A DNA stretch of 64,000 bases from Allomuricauda ruestringensis DSM 13258. Its GTDB lineage: Bacteria > Bacteroidota > Bacteroidia > Flavobacteriales > Flavobacteriaceae. Each line of letters starts with the position of its first letter. Position 1 is the first letter of the stretch. Location: NCBI RefSeq assembly GCF_000224085.1, contig NC_015945.1, positions 1,747,501 to 1,811,500 of the forward strand, written 5' to 3'. Below, piece after piece: positions 52,278 to 62,025 of the stretch. A program made the position numbers and the translations under genes. Below the pieces are notes generated by a model. It was not told where the DNA came from, did no database searches, and saw only the letters and a program-made list of their open reading frames with translations.

Positions 52278-52731
52278 GATTTTTTATGTTTTGTTCGTAT
52301 AAGGTAATCCAATCTTGCGGCGTCATTTTTTGGCAAAGTTTGGCAATCAGCGTGTAAGGTATCTTATTGATGTTCTTGAATCGAATACAGCTTTTGCCCA
52401 TATCCAATTTTGTGTTCACATGCCTGGGATATTCGGCAACAAACCAATCCAACAATGCTTTGTTGGAATAAATGCCCATGTGGTAAAGTGCTATAAATTT
52501 TTTTTGTGAAGCAATGTTGATAAAGGGAAGAGGCAGTTTTGGGTCGCAATGATACCCATCCGGATGCAAGGAGTGCGGTACTACAAAACCAATCATTTTG
52601 TAATTGATACATTCCTCGAAACCTTTTGGCAAGTTGCTTTTTATGGTCTCCCGAAGTTTGGAAACAGCTGCTTTGCGTTCCTCGGGCAACTTTTCAATGT
52701 ATTCGTCCGGTACTTTGGCAAACATGGTCAT
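52267..52731 (-). CDS. DUF1801 family protein
   Basis: 154 residues. VPDEYIEKLPEERKAAVSKL, RETIKSNLPKGFEECINYKM and FIALYHMGIYSNKALLDWFV, then MGKSCIRFKNINKIPYTLIA, match the DUF1801/YdhG fold (frataxin-like domain). Members are small soluble proteins with no agreed function. Translationally coupled to the VOC gene. Confidence 0.84.
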   Translation of the reverse strand: MTMFAKVPDEYIEKLPEERKAAVSKLRETIKSNLPKGFEECINYKMIGFVVPHSLHPDGYHCDPKLPLPFINIASQKKFIALYHMGIYSNKALLDWFVAEYPRHVNTKLDMGKSCIRFKNINKIPYTLIAKLCQKMTPQDWITLYEQNIKNHEK

Positions 52732-52791
52732 ATCTGGTCAGTTTTTTGTAAAATACCAGAGCCAAAAGTAGGATAGCAAAGATTTATAAAG

Positions 52792-53724
52792 TTAACAAAA
52801 TCTTTCTTTGACTTTGTCGACAATGGTCTGGGCCAATTTTTCCTTGCTTTCCACCGTCCAACCCGCTACGTGTGGAGTAAGCAGTACATTTTTGGCCTTG
52901 CGTAAATATTTAAAAGCCTTGGGCTTTTGCACAAACATGTTCTCAAAGGACTTTTTCTCATATTCCAACACATCCAGTCCGGCACCGAGTACTTTTCCAG
53001 ATTTTAAGCCTTTCACCAAATCCTTGGTCATCACACATTTGCCACGGGCGGTATTCAACAACCAAAAAGGTTTATGGAACCCTTCGATGAATTCCATATT
53101 CACCATGCCTACGGTTTGTTCGGTCTCGGGAACGTGTAAACTAACCACATCCGAGCGTTGCTGAAATTCCATGATTCCAACCTGACGGGCATTTTCGTCA
53201 CCAACGCCTCCAACAATATCATAACAGATTACCTCTACATCAAAACCACGTAGTTTTTTGGCGAAGGCCTTGCCCATATTACCATAGCCAATGATTCCCA
53301 CGGTTTTGCCATCCAATTCCACACCACGGTTGGCTTCGCGTTTCCACGTTCCTTTTTTTACCTGGCGGTTGGCCTTGCACATATTGTTCATAAGGGAGAG
53401 CAACATGCCCAAAGTATGTTCGCCTACGGCATTTCGGTTTCCTTCCGGGGCCGATGCAAGAAATACTTTTTTAAATTTGGCGTGTTCCACATCAATATTT
53501 TCCAATCCTGCGCCCACCCTTCCAATAAACTTAAGATTGGTAGCCTTGTCCAAAAACTGTTGGTCTATGGTAAACCTGCTTCGGATAATGATTCCATCGT
53601 ACAAATGAATCTTTTCTTCTACTTGCTCTTTGGTCGAAGTGTAATCTTCGTGATTTTCGAACCCAAGTTCTGCAAATTGTTCAATAAGCAGCTGGTGATT
53701 GGTGTCTAGGTGGAGAACTTTCAT
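52792..53724 (-). CDS. D-2-hydroxyacid dehydrogenase, phosphoglycerate-dehydrogenase-like
   Basis: 310 residues. NAD-binding fold GKTVGIIGYGNMGKAFAKKL (GxGxxG) between two halves of the substrate domain; catalytic residues in LLNTARGKCVMTKDLVKGLK (Arg), GAGLDVLEYEKKSFENM (Glu) and VLLTPHVAGWTVESKEK (His). The enzyme oxidises a 2-hydroxy acid, perhaps 3-phosphoglycerate for serine synthesis. ATG at 53724 was chosen: upstream frame codons to 53844 run into the cupin gene and do not look like this family. Confidence 0.88.
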   Translation of the reverse strand: MKVLHLDTNHQLLIEQFAELGFENHEDYTSTKEQVEEKIHLYDGIIIRSRFTIDQQFLDKATNLKFIGRVGAGLENIDVEHAKFKKVFLASAPEGNRNAVGEHTLGMLLSLMNNMCKANRQVKKGTWKREANRGVELDGKTVGIIGYGNMGKAFAKKLRGFDVEVICYDIVGGVGDENARQVGIMEFQQRSDVVSLHVPETEQTVGMVNMEFIEGFHKPFWLLNTARGKCVMTKDLVKGLKSGKVLGAGLDVLEYEKKSFENMFVQKPKAFKYLRKAKNVLLTPHVAGWTVESKEKLAQTIVDKVKERFC

Positions 53725-53743
53725 GGGGGCAAATATACAATTC

Positions 53744-54109
53744 CTAGATTTTCGGGTAGTGGGTCTGTGTTTTTTCGTGTTGAAGGTTGCCAGTATGCGC
53801 CGTACCCATCTTTTCAAAAAGAAGCACGTGGACTTCCTCGCCATTTTTGGTCATGGGATTATGTTCGACCCCTTTGGGAACTACAATTATTTCTCCTTCA
53901 TTTACCACTTCGATTCTGTCCCGAAATTGCATGTAGAGCGTGCCCTTGACCACTTGGAACAGTTCGTCTTCGTTTTCGTGGGCATGCCAAACAAATTCAC
54001 CTTGGAGTTTTGCCAACAGCACTTGCATGTCGTCCACTACGGCAATTTGGTGGGGATGCCATTGTTTGCTGAACTCGGCATGCTTTTGTTTTAGGTTGAT
54101 GGGTTTCAT
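53744..54109 (-). CDS. cupin-domain protein
   Basis: 121 residues. The cupin metal motif is FVWHAHENEDELFQVVKGTL (H-x-H-x3-4-E) and the second half is EIIVVPKGVEHNPMTKNGEE (G-x-P-x2-x-H). A single-domain cupin; substrate unknown. ATG at 54109. It lies between the dehydrogenase (19 bases) and the NTF2-like gene (13 bases) on the same strand and is probably co-transcribed with both. Confidence 0.85.
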   Translation of the reverse strand: MKPINLKQKHAEFSKQWHPHQIAVVDDMQVLLAKLQGEFVWHAHENEDELFQVVKGTLYMQFRDRIEVVNEGEIIVVPKGVEHNPMTKNGEEVHVLLFEKMGTAHTGNLQHEKTQTHYPKI

Positions 54110-54122
54110 GATTTGATGGAAT

Positions 54123-54488
54123 TTATTTGGTGGGTATAGGCAGATCGTGCATTCGCAAAAATGATAATTTGTCCCAATAGCCCCGTTGATATTTGATTTT
54201 CCCCTCAACAATATGAAAAAAACCACATCCACGAAGGCCCAATGGGTCTTTCCATTCTAAAATGGCCCATTCCCCATCTTCAAAAATATGCTCAACAATA
54301 CAAACCATATCGGCTGCATCGAACTCGTTTTTGAACATCGTATAAATGGCATCTCTTCCAATTACGGGCTCACTGGCCACTTGGTGGTTTATGGCATTTG
54401 TATGATATAGCTCGGCTATTTCCCGGGCATCACCTTGGTTAAAGACTTCAACCCATTGCATCACAAGTTGTTTTGGGCTCTTGCGCAT
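54123..54488 (-). CDS. NTF2/SnoaL-like protein
   Basis: 121 residues without signal peptide. QLVMQWVEVFNQGDAREIAE and LYHTNAINHQVASEPVIGRD are the start of a SnoaL-like cone; VEHIFEDGEWAILEWKDPLG and CGFFHIVEGKIKYQRGYWDK the sheet. Such proteins are polyketide-cyclase relatives or ligand-binding proteins; no function can be assigned. It lies between the mgtE and cupin genes. Confidence 0.82.
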   Translation of the reverse strand: MRKSPKQLVMQWVEVFNQGDAREIAELYHTNAINHQVASEPVIGRDAIYTMFKNEFDAADMVCIVEHIFEDGEWAILEWKDPLGLRGCGFFHIVEGKIKYQRGYWDKLSFLRMHDLPIPTK

Positions 54489-54513
54489 AGGATTTTGATT
54501 TTTGTTTGATGAA

Positions 54514-55866
54514 TTAAATCCCCAGTATCATTTTTGCAATCCAAAAATAGATCAGGATACCAAAAATATCGTTGCTCGTAGTAATAAAAGGACCGGTAGC
54601 GATGGCGGGGTCAATATTTCTTTTGTGAAGGAACAAAGGAATGAATGTGCCGATGAATCCTGCTACCACAATTACCACAATCAATGAAAGTGAAATGGCC
54701 AATGCGGTGGCGAAGGCCCCTTTCCAAACCCATGTGAAGAGCAAAAGCAAAATAGATAGGATAAATCCATTTAAGAGTGCCAATAGCATTTCTTTCAACA
54801 GATGGTTCCTTACGCTTCCTTTTAAATCGTCGTTGGCCAAACCTTGCACCACAATAGCACTGGACTGCACCCCAACATTACCTGCCATCGCCGCAATTAA
54901 CGGGGTAAAAAAGAACAATACGGCGTGCTTGGAGATCATATCCTCAAAAGTGCCCATAATAGCCGCAGCACCAAGTCCACCCAAAAGGCCTAAGGTCAAC
55001 CAAGGGAGTCGGGCGCGGGTAAGAATCCAAATACTATCGCTTACTTCCACATCTTGGGAGATACCAGCTGCCATTTGGTAATCTTTGTCAGCTTCTTCAC
55101 GGATTACATCCACAATATCATCAATGGTGATCCGTCCCACCAATCGTCCAATCTCATCCACCACCGGAATGGCTTCTAAATCGTATTTGGACATGATCTT
55201 GGCCACTTCTTCTCCTTTTTCGTTGACGTTTACAGCATCAACTTTGGAAATGTAAACATCCTTGATGTGTGTTTTGGTAGAGGCGGTGAGCAAATCCTTT
55301 AAGGAAAGCCTCCCTTTTAATTTGCCCTCATCGTCAACAACATAAATAGAGTGTACCCGGGTTACGTTTTCCGCTTGGGCACGCATTTCCTTTACACAGG
55401 TCGTTACGGTCCAATTCTCGTTGACCTTCACAAGTTCCTTGGCCATGAGTCCACCTGCGGAATCCTCTTCATACCGCAAAAGGTCCACAATGTCCTTGGC
55501 ATGCTCCCGGTCTGCAATCTCGGAGATTACTTCCTGTACAAGTTCTTTGGGAAGTTCGTTGATGATATCCGCCGCATCATCCGTATCCAGTTCGGAAAGC
55601 TCTCCGGCAATTTCCTTGGCAGTAAGGTTTTTAAGTACGGCCTCACGGATATCCTCGTGCATTTCTGCTAGGATGTCCGAAGTTTTTTCGCTGTCCAGAA
55701 GTTTAATTAGGTAGGTAGCCCCTTCTACATCAAGTTCGTCCGCTATCTCGGCAATATCCGCATAGTGGAACTCCTTCATCATAGCTTGAAGTTCGGCGTC
55801 CTTGTTTTCTGCAATCAGTTGCCTGATTTCTTCTAAAAGTTCGTCTGTGAGTTTAAACGGGGTCAT
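54514..55866 (-). CDS. mgtE: magnesium transporter MgtE
   Basis: 450 residues, the usual length. N-terminal superhelical domain ([40 protein letters not shown]), two CBS motifs ([40 protein letters not shown]), a connecting helix and five membrane segments from about residue 285 ([39 protein letters not shown]). Mg2+ binding to the soluble part closes the pore. The start overlaps rsmA by 14 bases. Confidence 0.93.
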   Translation of the reverse strand: MTPFKLTDELLEEIRQLIAENKDAELQAMMKEFHYADIAEIADELDVEGATYLIKLLDSEKTSDILAEMHEDIREAVLKNLTAKEIAGELSELDTDDAADIINELPKELVQEVISEIADREHAKDIVDLLRYEEDSAGGLMAKELVKVNENWTVTTCVKEMRAQAENVTRVHSIYVVDDEGKLKGRLSLKDLLTASTKTHIKDVYISKVDAVNVNEKGEEVAKIMSKYDLEAIPVVDEIGRLVGRITIDDIVDVIREEADKDYQMAAGISQDVEVSDSIWILTRARLPWLTLGLLGGLGAAAIMGTFEDMISKHAVLFFFTPLIAAMAGNVGVQSSAIVVQGLANDDLKGSVRNHLLKEMLLALLNGFILSILLLLFTWVWKGAFATALAISLSLIVVIVVAGFIGTFIPLFLHKRNIDPAIATGPFITTSNDIFGILIYFWIAKMILGI

Positions 55867-56725
55867 TGGCTATCTTCTGTGTCAACATTACAAAATCGGC
55901 TACACTTAGCTGTTCTGGGCGTTGATCAAAGATAGTATCTTCTTTTAGATTATCGGAAAGGTTGAAGGTTTTAAGACTGTTACGAATGGTTTTTCTCCTT
56001 TGGTTGAAGGCTGTTTTTACCACTTTAAAGAACAGGCGCTCATCGCAGGGGAGGCTGAGCTCTTTTTTTCGGGTCAGGCGCAAAACCCCGGAATCCACTT
56101 TTGGTGGAGGGTCAAAAACATCGGGTGGCACAGTAAACAAATATTCAGCATCGTAATAGGCTTGAACAAAAACAGAAAGTATGCCGTAAGTTTTACTTCC
56201 TGGGCCTTCACAGATACGTTTGGCCACTTCTTTTTGGAACATTCCCGAAAATTCGGGGACCTGCTTTCGCATTTCCAGCATTTTAAAAACTATCTGGCTG
56301 GAAATATTGTACGGAAAGTTGCCCGTTATGGCAAACTGTTCGTCACCGTAAAGCTGGGTCAGGTCAAATTGAAGGAAGTCCGCTTCAATAATGTTGAGAC
56401 GGTTGTTATTTTTTAAGATATCTGCATGTTCCAAAGGAAAGCTATGGTTAAGGTACACGATGGACTCATCATCCAAATCCATGGCCACCAAGTCCAAATC
56501 CCGTTGTAACAAATGTTTGGTAAGGACTCCCATACCAGGACCAATTTCGATGACATTGGAATAGCCTTCCAAAGAAAGGGTCTGTGCTATTTTTTGAGCA
56601 ACGGACTCATCTTTAAGAAAATGCTGTCCTAAGTGTTTTTTGGCCTTTACCGCACCATCTTCCTGCGCATATTTGTTTTTGTGCGCGGTGCCATTGGAGT
56701 ACTTCTTTCTTTTCTTTTTGGACAC
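55853..56725 (-). CDS. rsmA: 16S rRNA dimethyladenosine transferase
   Basis: 290 residues. [20 protein letters not shown] opens the KsgA domain; SAM binding is at [17 protein letters not shown] and the catalytic motif is [18 protein letters not shown] (NxPY type). The C-terminal helices ([20 protein letters not shown]) are intact. It dimethylates two adenines near the 3' end of 16S rRNA. A 29-residue basic extension ([20 protein letters not shown]) precedes the usual start. Confidence 0.93.
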   Translation of the reverse strand: MSKKKRKKYSNGTAHKNKYAQEDGAVKAKKHLGQHFLKDESVAQKIAQTLSLEGYSNVIEIGPGMGVLTKHLLQRDLDLVAMDLDDESIVYLNHSFPLEHADILKNNNRLNIIEADFLQFDLTQLYGDEQFAITGNFPYNISSQIVFKMLEMRKQVPEFSGMFQKEVAKRICEGPGSKTYGILSVFVQAYYDAEYLFTVPPDVFDPPPKVDSGVLRLTRKKELSLPCDERLFFKVVKTAFNQRRKTIRNSLKTFNLSDNLKEDTIFDQRPEQLSVADFVMLTQKIANDPV

Positions 56726-56743
56726 GGATGGTTTTTTTGCAAG

Positions 56744-57052
56744 TTAGTTGGAATTTTCGATATAAATCCATGCTTCATCCCCAGATTCCAAAGGGAATTT
56801 TTCCCGTTTGTAAGCGCTGGTTTCATAAATGTCCGCTTTTTTCAGGTCGGAATCATTTACTTCATAAGCCATTCCCGCTACTTTGTCCTCAAGATTATTG
56901 GTATGGACAACCATCGGATAACGGCCATAAACAGCATTTTCCAGTTTTTTGAAACCAAGAGCGGCATCGGGCTTTCCTGTCAACAAACGACCAAAAATGT
57001 GCTCCTGCACCTGGAGGTCTTGAAGCGTTCCGTAGGAAAACAGGTATTCCAA
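56744..57052 (-). CDS. gamma-glutamylcyclotransferase-like (GGCT/AIG2) protein
   Basis: 102 residues. YLFSYGTLQDLQVQEHIFGR has the YGTL phosphate-loop of the GGCT fold; VVHTNNLEDKVAGMAYEVND and LKKADIYETSAYKREKFPL (with the catalytic Glu) follow. Members cleave gamma-glutamyl peptides or act on gamma-glutamylamines. Starts at a TTG three bases after the DUF4286 stop, so translation is probably coupled. Confidence 0.82.
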   Translation of the reverse strand: MEYLFSYGTLQDLQVQEHIFGRLLTGKPDAALGFKKLENAVYGRYPMVVHTNNLEDKVAGMAYEVNDSDLKKADIYETSAYKREKFPLESGDEAWIYIENSN

Positions 57053-57055
57053 AGT

Positions 57056-57373
57056 TTAGGGTATTTGTTGGCTGATGACTTCCAGCTCTGTTCTAAAGGC
57101 CACAAATTTATTGGGGAACATTAGTTGCGCATCGGCACGTAAACGGTCGGCATCTTCTTTGTAATAAGCTTCCAAAGTATCTCTGCTTTGAGTAGTGTAT
57201 TGCACGGAGTAGGTGATTCCTCCCATATCCTCTTCCACCAAAACTTTTACCATTTTAGCATGGGAAAACTTTCCTGTGGCAAGCATATCGGGCAGGTGCT
57301 TGTCCTTCATCCATTCCAGCCATTGGTCGTGCACACTTTCATCTATATTAATGGTAACGTTGTATATGAGCAT
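57056..57373 (-). CDS. DUF4286 family protein
   Basis: 105 residues: MLIYNVTINIDESVHDQWLE, WMKDKHLPDMLATGKFSHAK and GITYSVQYTTQSRDTLEAYY form a dimeric alpha/beta barrel-like domain of the DUF4286 family. Its genes are often found between a TPR gene and rsmA in flavobacteria (recollection), as here. No function known. Confidence 0.86.
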   Translation of the reverse strand: MLIYNVTINIDESVHDQWLEWMKDKHLPDMLATGKFSHAKMVKVLVEEDMGGITYSVQYTTQSRDTLEAYYKEDADRLRADAQLMFPNKFVAFRTELEVISQQIP

Positions 57374-57436
57374 TTGGTTTCTTTTAGTTTGATAGGGTTG
57401 AAAATAGTCTAATTTTTAAAATTACGTAGTTCTGAG

Positions 57437-57520
57437 TGTCATTTCGAAATGAGGACCGAAGACTATCGGTACGATTGAGAAATCTGTCCATAAGATTCCC
57501 GCCTTCGCGGGAATGACAAA
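57437..57520. repeat. palindromic interspersed repeat with strong hairpin
   Basis: TGTCATTTCGAAATGAGGAC, then CGATTGAGAAATCTGTC and a strong hairpin ATTCCCG..CGGGAAT (about 57495-57514) before the end ATGACA. It starts five bases past the stop of the TPR gene at 57525 (minus strand) and could serve as its terminator. Confidence 0.72.
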
Positions 57521-57524
57521 GCAA

Positions 57525-59309
57525 TTAGTTGATCGCGTCCCCACGCAACCTTCTAAAATTCTTGCGCGCTTGTGGAAAATAATAACTGTCCTGATAATTG
57601 TAGATGATTTTCTCGTAATGACTTTTCGCTTTTTCGGGTTCACTCAAGATGTTTTCGTACAATTCTCCCAGAGCAAAGTGGGCATCATCGGCCAAGATTC
57701 CATCGGCGTAGAATTCCACAATTTTTTGATAGTTGAACTCGGCACTTTCATAATCTTTCTGTTCAACTTGGAGTTCGGCTTGTTTCAGCAAAGCTTCGTC
57801 CTCAATTTTCTCCCCTTTATGGTTTTGTAAAATATCTTCAAGGGCGTCTATAGCTTCCTTATTTTTATTTTGATAGGCCAACAGGTCTGCTCTGGCATAT
57901 TTTTTCAAAGCAGTTTGGGTGGAATCCTCGAGGGAGTTGTCCGAAATCAAAAGACTCAATTGCATGGCATCGTTGGCAATAAGCTGGGATGTGGAACTTC
58001 TCAACACTTTAAGTTGGGTAAGGGCCCAATCAAAATCACCTTTGTAAAAACTGGTCTGTGCCACTTTAAAGCGTGCATCTTGGCCTATTACATCGTTCTT
58101 CATGCTTTTCTGCACTTGGGTAAATAAGATCAAGGCCTCATTGAACCTTTGGTCGAACACCAAAATATCGCCAAGTGCCAATTTTATATAGGCCATCGTC
58201 ATTCGTCCCATGGGAAGTTCCAAACTTTGTTTGAGCATGGCAATGGCAGGTTCGGGCTGTTCTTTTCTGAACGTAAGGAAATTGGCATAGGCAATTTGTA
58301 GTTGAAGGGTCCTACTCTGGTTGCCATATTCTTCCATTAGGCCCTCAAATTGTTTTTCAACATCTTTCAATACTTTTTCCGTTGGATTCTCTAGGATAAT
58401 ATCGATCAGGCTGAGCTCTGCATTGAGTTTGGTCCGTGGATTTTCCGTATTGTCCACAATGTATTGATAGATGGAGTTTGCTGTTTCCAGGTCCTTATCC
58501 TCCATAGCGATGCTTCCCAAGTTTTCCAATCGATCCACGGATTGACCTTCGCTTCTTTTAAAAATGGCCTTTTCTTGACTAAAGGCGCTGCTATATTGTT
58601 TTTGCTGGACAAAGAGCCAACTCAAAAGTTCGTTCCAGAGAATGTCGGGTGCTTTCTGCGCATTTTGAAGCAGTACTTTCCGCAATAGCACATTGTTTTC
58701 GTTGGATGGGTCTTCGGAGATAAAATCATCGATGTTTCGTAGTACGTTGGAACGGGATGTCCGTCCCTCCCAAATAAGGTTGAGGTATGACTGGTACATT
58801 TTTGCAATGTCTCCCTGTTCACCGTAAATACGCGCCAATTGAAAATCGTAGTTGAGGTCGGGTTTAAGTTCCATTGCCTTGGTGTAAGCCTGGATGGCAT
58901 AATCCAGCAGTGCATATTTTTGGAACCGATAGCCTACGCTGTACCCGTAGTTTGGATTGTCCTCGATTTTGTTGATGGCCTTATCGTAATAGGTGTTGGC
59001 CTTTTCTGCTTCATTCTGTAAGGTGAAATTATACCCCAGCTCAATATAAAAAGTGGGAAAGGCGTAGCTGTCCTCTATTTTTTGAAGTAAAAATGCTTCG
59101 GCATCATCATAACGTTCCAATTGTTGGTAGCAGGACACCAATCCTTCGGCATAGTCGGTGCGCCTTGGGTTGGTTTCTACCAATTTCTCGTAGAACACCA
59201 CCGCTTTTTCATAATCACCATCCTGAAAGTATTGCTTGGCCAAGAAATCTTCTTGAGCCATTCCAATACTGCTGGATAGCATACATATGAAAAACAAAAG
59301 ACGTCGCAA
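57525..59309 (-). CDS. periplasmic TPR protein
   Basis: 594 residues with a signal peptide (LLFFICMLSSSIGMAQEDF). At least nine TPR-type helix pairs cover the protein, for example FQDGDYEKAVVFYEKLVETN, RYDDAEAFLLQKIEDSYAFP, LDYAIQAYTKAMELKPDLNY, FNEALILFTQVQKSMKND and KDYESAEFNYQKIVEFYADG. The C-terminal repeats resemble BamD/YbgF-type TPRs. Probably a periplasmic scaffold. Starts at TTG (59309); a TATATTTG -7 box on the minus strand (59332-59325) lies just upstream. Confidence 0.83.
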   Translation of the reverse strand: MRRLLFFICMLSSSIGMAQEDFLAKQYFQDGDYEKAVVFYEKLVETNPRRTDYAEGLVSCYQQLERYDDAEAFLLQKIEDSYAFPTFYIELGYNFTLQNEAEKANTYYDKAINKIEDNPNYGYSVGYRFQKYALLDYAIQAYTKAMELKPDLNYDFQLARIYGEQGDIAKMYQSYLNLIWEGRTSRSNVLRNIDDFISEDPSNENNVLLRKVLLQNAQKAPDILWNELLSWLFVQQKQYSSAFSQEKAIFKRSEGQSVDRLENLGSIAMEDKDLETANSIYQYIVDNTENPRTKLNAELSLIDIILENPTEKVLKDVEKQFEGLMEEYGNQSRTLQLQIAYANFLTFRKEQPEPAIAMLKQSLELPMGRMTMAYIKLALGDILVFDQRFNEALILFTQVQKSMKNDVIGQDARFKVAQTSFYKGDFDWALTQLKVLRSSTSQLIANDAMQLSLLISDNSLEDSTQTALKKYARADLLAYQNKNKEAIDALEDILQNHKGEKIEDEALLKQAELQVEQKDYESAEFNYQKIVEFYADGILADDAHFALGELYENILSEPEKAKSHYEKIIYNYQDSYYFPQARKNFRRLRGDAIN

Positions 59310-59386
59310 TAGCTTGTTTTATTTCAAATATAACGCAGAAATGTGGGGGATTCTGTTAAGCGAATCCAAATTAATGGTTGAAATGC

Positions 59387-60658
59387 TTAAGTGATGGTGT
59401 CAAAACCACAATAAGGAACCAATACTTCGGGTATTTTTATGCCTTCCTCGGTCTGATAGTTTTCCAAGATTCCCGCCAAAACCCTTGGCAAAGCCAAAGC
59501 GCTACCATTCAAGGTGTGGGCCAATTGACTTTTTCCATTTTCGTCTTTGTAACGAAGTTTTAAACGGTTGGCCTGAAAGGTTTCAAAATTGGAAACGGAA
59601 CTGATTTCCAACCAACGGTCCTGTGCCGTGGAAAATACCTCAAAATCAAAAGTAAGTGCGGAAGTGAAGCCTAAATCCCCGCCACAAAGACGTAGGATTC
59701 GATATGGTAATTTCAATTCACGTAGAATATTTTTAACGTGTTCCACCATTTCATCCAAAGCTTGGTATGAATTGTCGGGGTGCTCTAAGCGTACAATTTC
59801 CACCTTATCGAATTGGTGCAAGCGGTTTAAACCACGAACGTGTGCTCCGTAGCTTCCTGCCTCGCGACGGAAACAAGGGGTGTAGCCTGTGTACTTGACT
59901 GGGAAATCATTTTCCGCTAAAATGTCGCCTCTGTGTAAGTTGGTCACGGGAACTTCGGCCGTTGGGATAAGGTAAAGATTGTCTGCCTGTACGTGGTACA
60001 TTTGGCCTTCTTTGTCGGGCAACTGACCTGTTCCATAACCAGAGTCTTCGTTGACCATAAGCGGCACTTGCATTTCGGTGTACCCTGCCTCGGTGTTTTT
60101 GTCCAAGAAATAGGCGATCAACGCGCGTTGCAAGCGAGCACCTTTTCCTTTGTAGACCGGAAAACCTGCCCCTGTGATTTTTACGCCAAGCTCAAAATCG
60201 ATGATGTCGTATTTTTTTGCCAATTCCCAATGCGGAAGTGCTTCTTTGGACAATGTTGGGATGTCCCCTTCCTTGAAAATTTCCTCGTTGTCCTCTTCCG
60301 AGTTGCCAGTTGGGACGGATTCGTGGGGGACGTTCGGAATCAAATACAACTGCTGCTGAAGTTCATCGGCAGTAGTGTTTAAATCGTCTCCTAATTTTTT
60401 TGATGCTTCTTTGAGTCCAGCGGTTTTTTCTTTTAGGGCATTGGCTTCTTGTGCTTTTCCTGTTTTGAAAAGCATACCAATTTCTTTGGAAAGTTTGTTG
60501 GATTCGGCCAAGGTAGCATCCAGTTCGGTTTGGATGGAACGTCTTTTCTCGTCGAGTTCCAAAACCTTTGATATCATAGGTGCGGCATCGATGTTTCGCT
60601 TTTTTAAAGCGGTGATGATACTTTCCTTGTTTTCCCTGATGTTCTGTATTTGAAGCAT
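59387..60658 (-). CDS. serS: serine--tRNA ligase
   Basis: 423 residues. N-terminal coiled coil (LDEKRRSIQTELDATLAESN, KEIGMLFKTGKAQEANALKE), then the class II core with motif 2 at CFRREAGSYGAHVRGLNRLH and motif 3 near LNGSALALPRVLAGILENYQ. Charges tRNA-Ser with serine. Its promoter is read as 60707-60676 on the minus strand, inside the 50-base gap after the HTTM gene. Confidence 0.95.
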   Translation of the reverse strand: MLQIQNIRENKESIITALKKRNIDAAPMISKVLELDEKRRSIQTELDATLAESNKLSKEIGMLFKTGKAQEANALKEKTAGLKEASKKLGDDLNTTADELQQQLYLIPNVPHESVPTGNSEEDNEEIFKEGDIPTLSKEALPHWELAKKYDIIDFELGVKITGAGFPVYKGKGARLQRALIAYFLDKNTEAGYTEMQVPLMVNEDSGYGTGQLPDKEGQMYHVQADNLYLIPTAEVPVTNLHRGDILAENDFPVKYTGYTPCFRREAGSYGAHVRGLNRLHQFDKVEIVRLEHPDNSYQALDEMVEHVKNILRELKLPYRILRLCGGDLGFTSALTFDFEVFSTAQDRWLEISSVSNFETFQANRLKLRYKDENGKSQLAHTLNGSALALPRVLAGILENYQTEEGIKIPEVLVPYCGFDTIT

Positions 60659-60675
60659 GGCCTTGTTTTGAGCCG

Positions 60676-60706
60676 CAAATTTAATCCAATCTTAAGAAGT
60701 GCCCAA
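60676..60706 (-). promoter_or_regulatory. Bacteroidota-type promoter for serS
   Basis: On the minus strand TTG (60706-60704), 20 bases, then TAAATTTG (60683-60676), an exact TAnnTTTG box. The serS ATG follows 17 bases later, so the untranslated leader would be short. Confidence 0.5.
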
Positions 60707-60708
60707 CT

Positions 60709-62025
60709 TTATTCCTTGTGTGAGGGCAGAATCCAATCGTTATGGGAAAAATGTTTCCATGGAACGCTGGCCAAATCCACTGTAGGGTCTATAAATGGCT
60801 TATATGGCCCTTGGTTTACCTTGACCTTGTTCTCCACAAAAACCTGAATGTTTTCCCCTTTTCGGGTGTATTTCTTTTTGAGGCGCTGCGCAAATTGCCA
60901 GATAAAATCGGGATAGCAAGCCACTCTTCTTTGCTGCTTTTTGGTGAGATAATCGTTCAGGTTGATGTTGGTGGTGTCGTTGGTTTTGGTGTTCACTACT
61001 TTATAAGAGATTCTTCCGGTTCTGCTTCGCAGCATCATTCGCCAGCTTAATCTGTGACCCTCTTCGGTCCAGAGCACATCATCTTTAAAGAAATGATGAC
61101 GTAAAGGCAACACCAATTGAAACAGAAAGTATATGCCTAAAACCGCCAAAACCACATTTTTGGTCTTCGGAATGATGATTTTGGTCTCCGGAATTATCTT
61201 TTTGGTTCTAAGAAAAATGTTTCTGATGGTCTGTGGTTCAAAAAAGAAGACTATAAGAGCTAGTGATAGGTAAGGGAAAACACCTATCTGAAATACGATA
61301 CTGTTGAACAAATGAAAGAAAATGGACAGCACAAAGGCGATTTTACGCGTAGGTTTCCAAAGTAGGGCGGGTACAATCAGCAAATCAAAGCAAATACCGA
61401 AAACCGCTATTATTTTGTGCACCCATTTTTGTTGGAGGAAGTCGCCGATCAAATAATAGTTTTTCTTGGAGCTCATCAACACGTCGATCATGCTAAAATC
61501 CAACCAATCCCCATAAAGTTTTGCGACCGATGCGTAGGTGTACACGATGAAGAGTTGTAAGATGATGGTCCACCGTATCCAATTGAACATGGTCTGCGAA
61601 CGTAGATTGGGATTTATTTTGGCATCCAGGGAAGCATCTTGGTTTGCTGGTAGAAATGCCATGATGTAGGCGAGCAGCATCAACAAATAATAATGGTTGT
61701 TGTACGATGTTTTTTGCATCAAATACACGCCTGACCATAATACGGCAAAGGTCAATGCGCTTAAGCGATATTTGAGTCCAAGGGCGATCAAAAGACCTAA
61801 GGTACCCATCACCGCGAAGTAGATGTACATGCCACTGCCTGGCAAGGGTTGTAACCATTCAAAACCGATAAAAGAAAAGGTGAATTTTGGTTCCACCAAG
61901 GTTCTGCGTACCCAACCAGTGGCTATAGCGCCATAACATTCCGCGCTGACCAAAAGCCCATAAAACACTCTGAAAACTACAAGTTGTGCATTGTCAATCT
62001 TCCTAAATAGAAATTGGCTCAGCAT
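60709..62025 (-). CDS. HTTM-domain (vitamin K-dependent carboxylase-like) membrane protein
   Basis: 438 residues. Hydrophobic segments include YFAVMGTLGLLIALGLKYRL, YYLLMLLAYIMAFLPANQD, IIAVFGICFDLLIVPALLW and FPYLSLALIVFFF. The N-terminus (FRKIDNAQLVVFRVFYGLLV) and the motif LSWRMMLRSRTGRISYKVV fit the horizontally transferred transmembrane (HTTM) family, related to gamma-glutamyl carboxylase. Bacterial members have no confirmed substrate. The gene starts immediately after the ribF stop, so they are one transcript. Confidence 0.84.
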   Translation of the reverse strand: MLSQFLFRKIDNAQLVVFRVFYGLLVSAECYGAIATGWVRRTLVEPKFTFSFIGFEWLQPLPGSGMYIYFAVMGTLGLLIALGLKYRLSALTFAVLWSGVYLMQKTSYNNHYYLLMLLAYIMAFLPANQDASLDAKINPNLRSQTMFNWIRWTIILQLFIVYTYASVAKLYGDWLDFSMIDVLMSSKKNYYLIGDFLQQKWVHKIIAVFGICFDLLIVPALLWKPTRKIAFVLSIFFHLFNSIVFQIGVFPYLSLALIVFFFEPQTIRNIFLRTKKIIPETKIIIPKTKNVVLAVLGIYFLFQLVLPLRHHFFKDDVLWTEEGHRLSWRMMLRSRTGRISYKVVNTKTNDTTNINLNDYLTKKQQRRVACYPDFIWQFAQRLKKKYTRKGENIQVFVENKVKVNQGPYKPFIDPTVDLASVPWKHFSHNDWILPSHKE

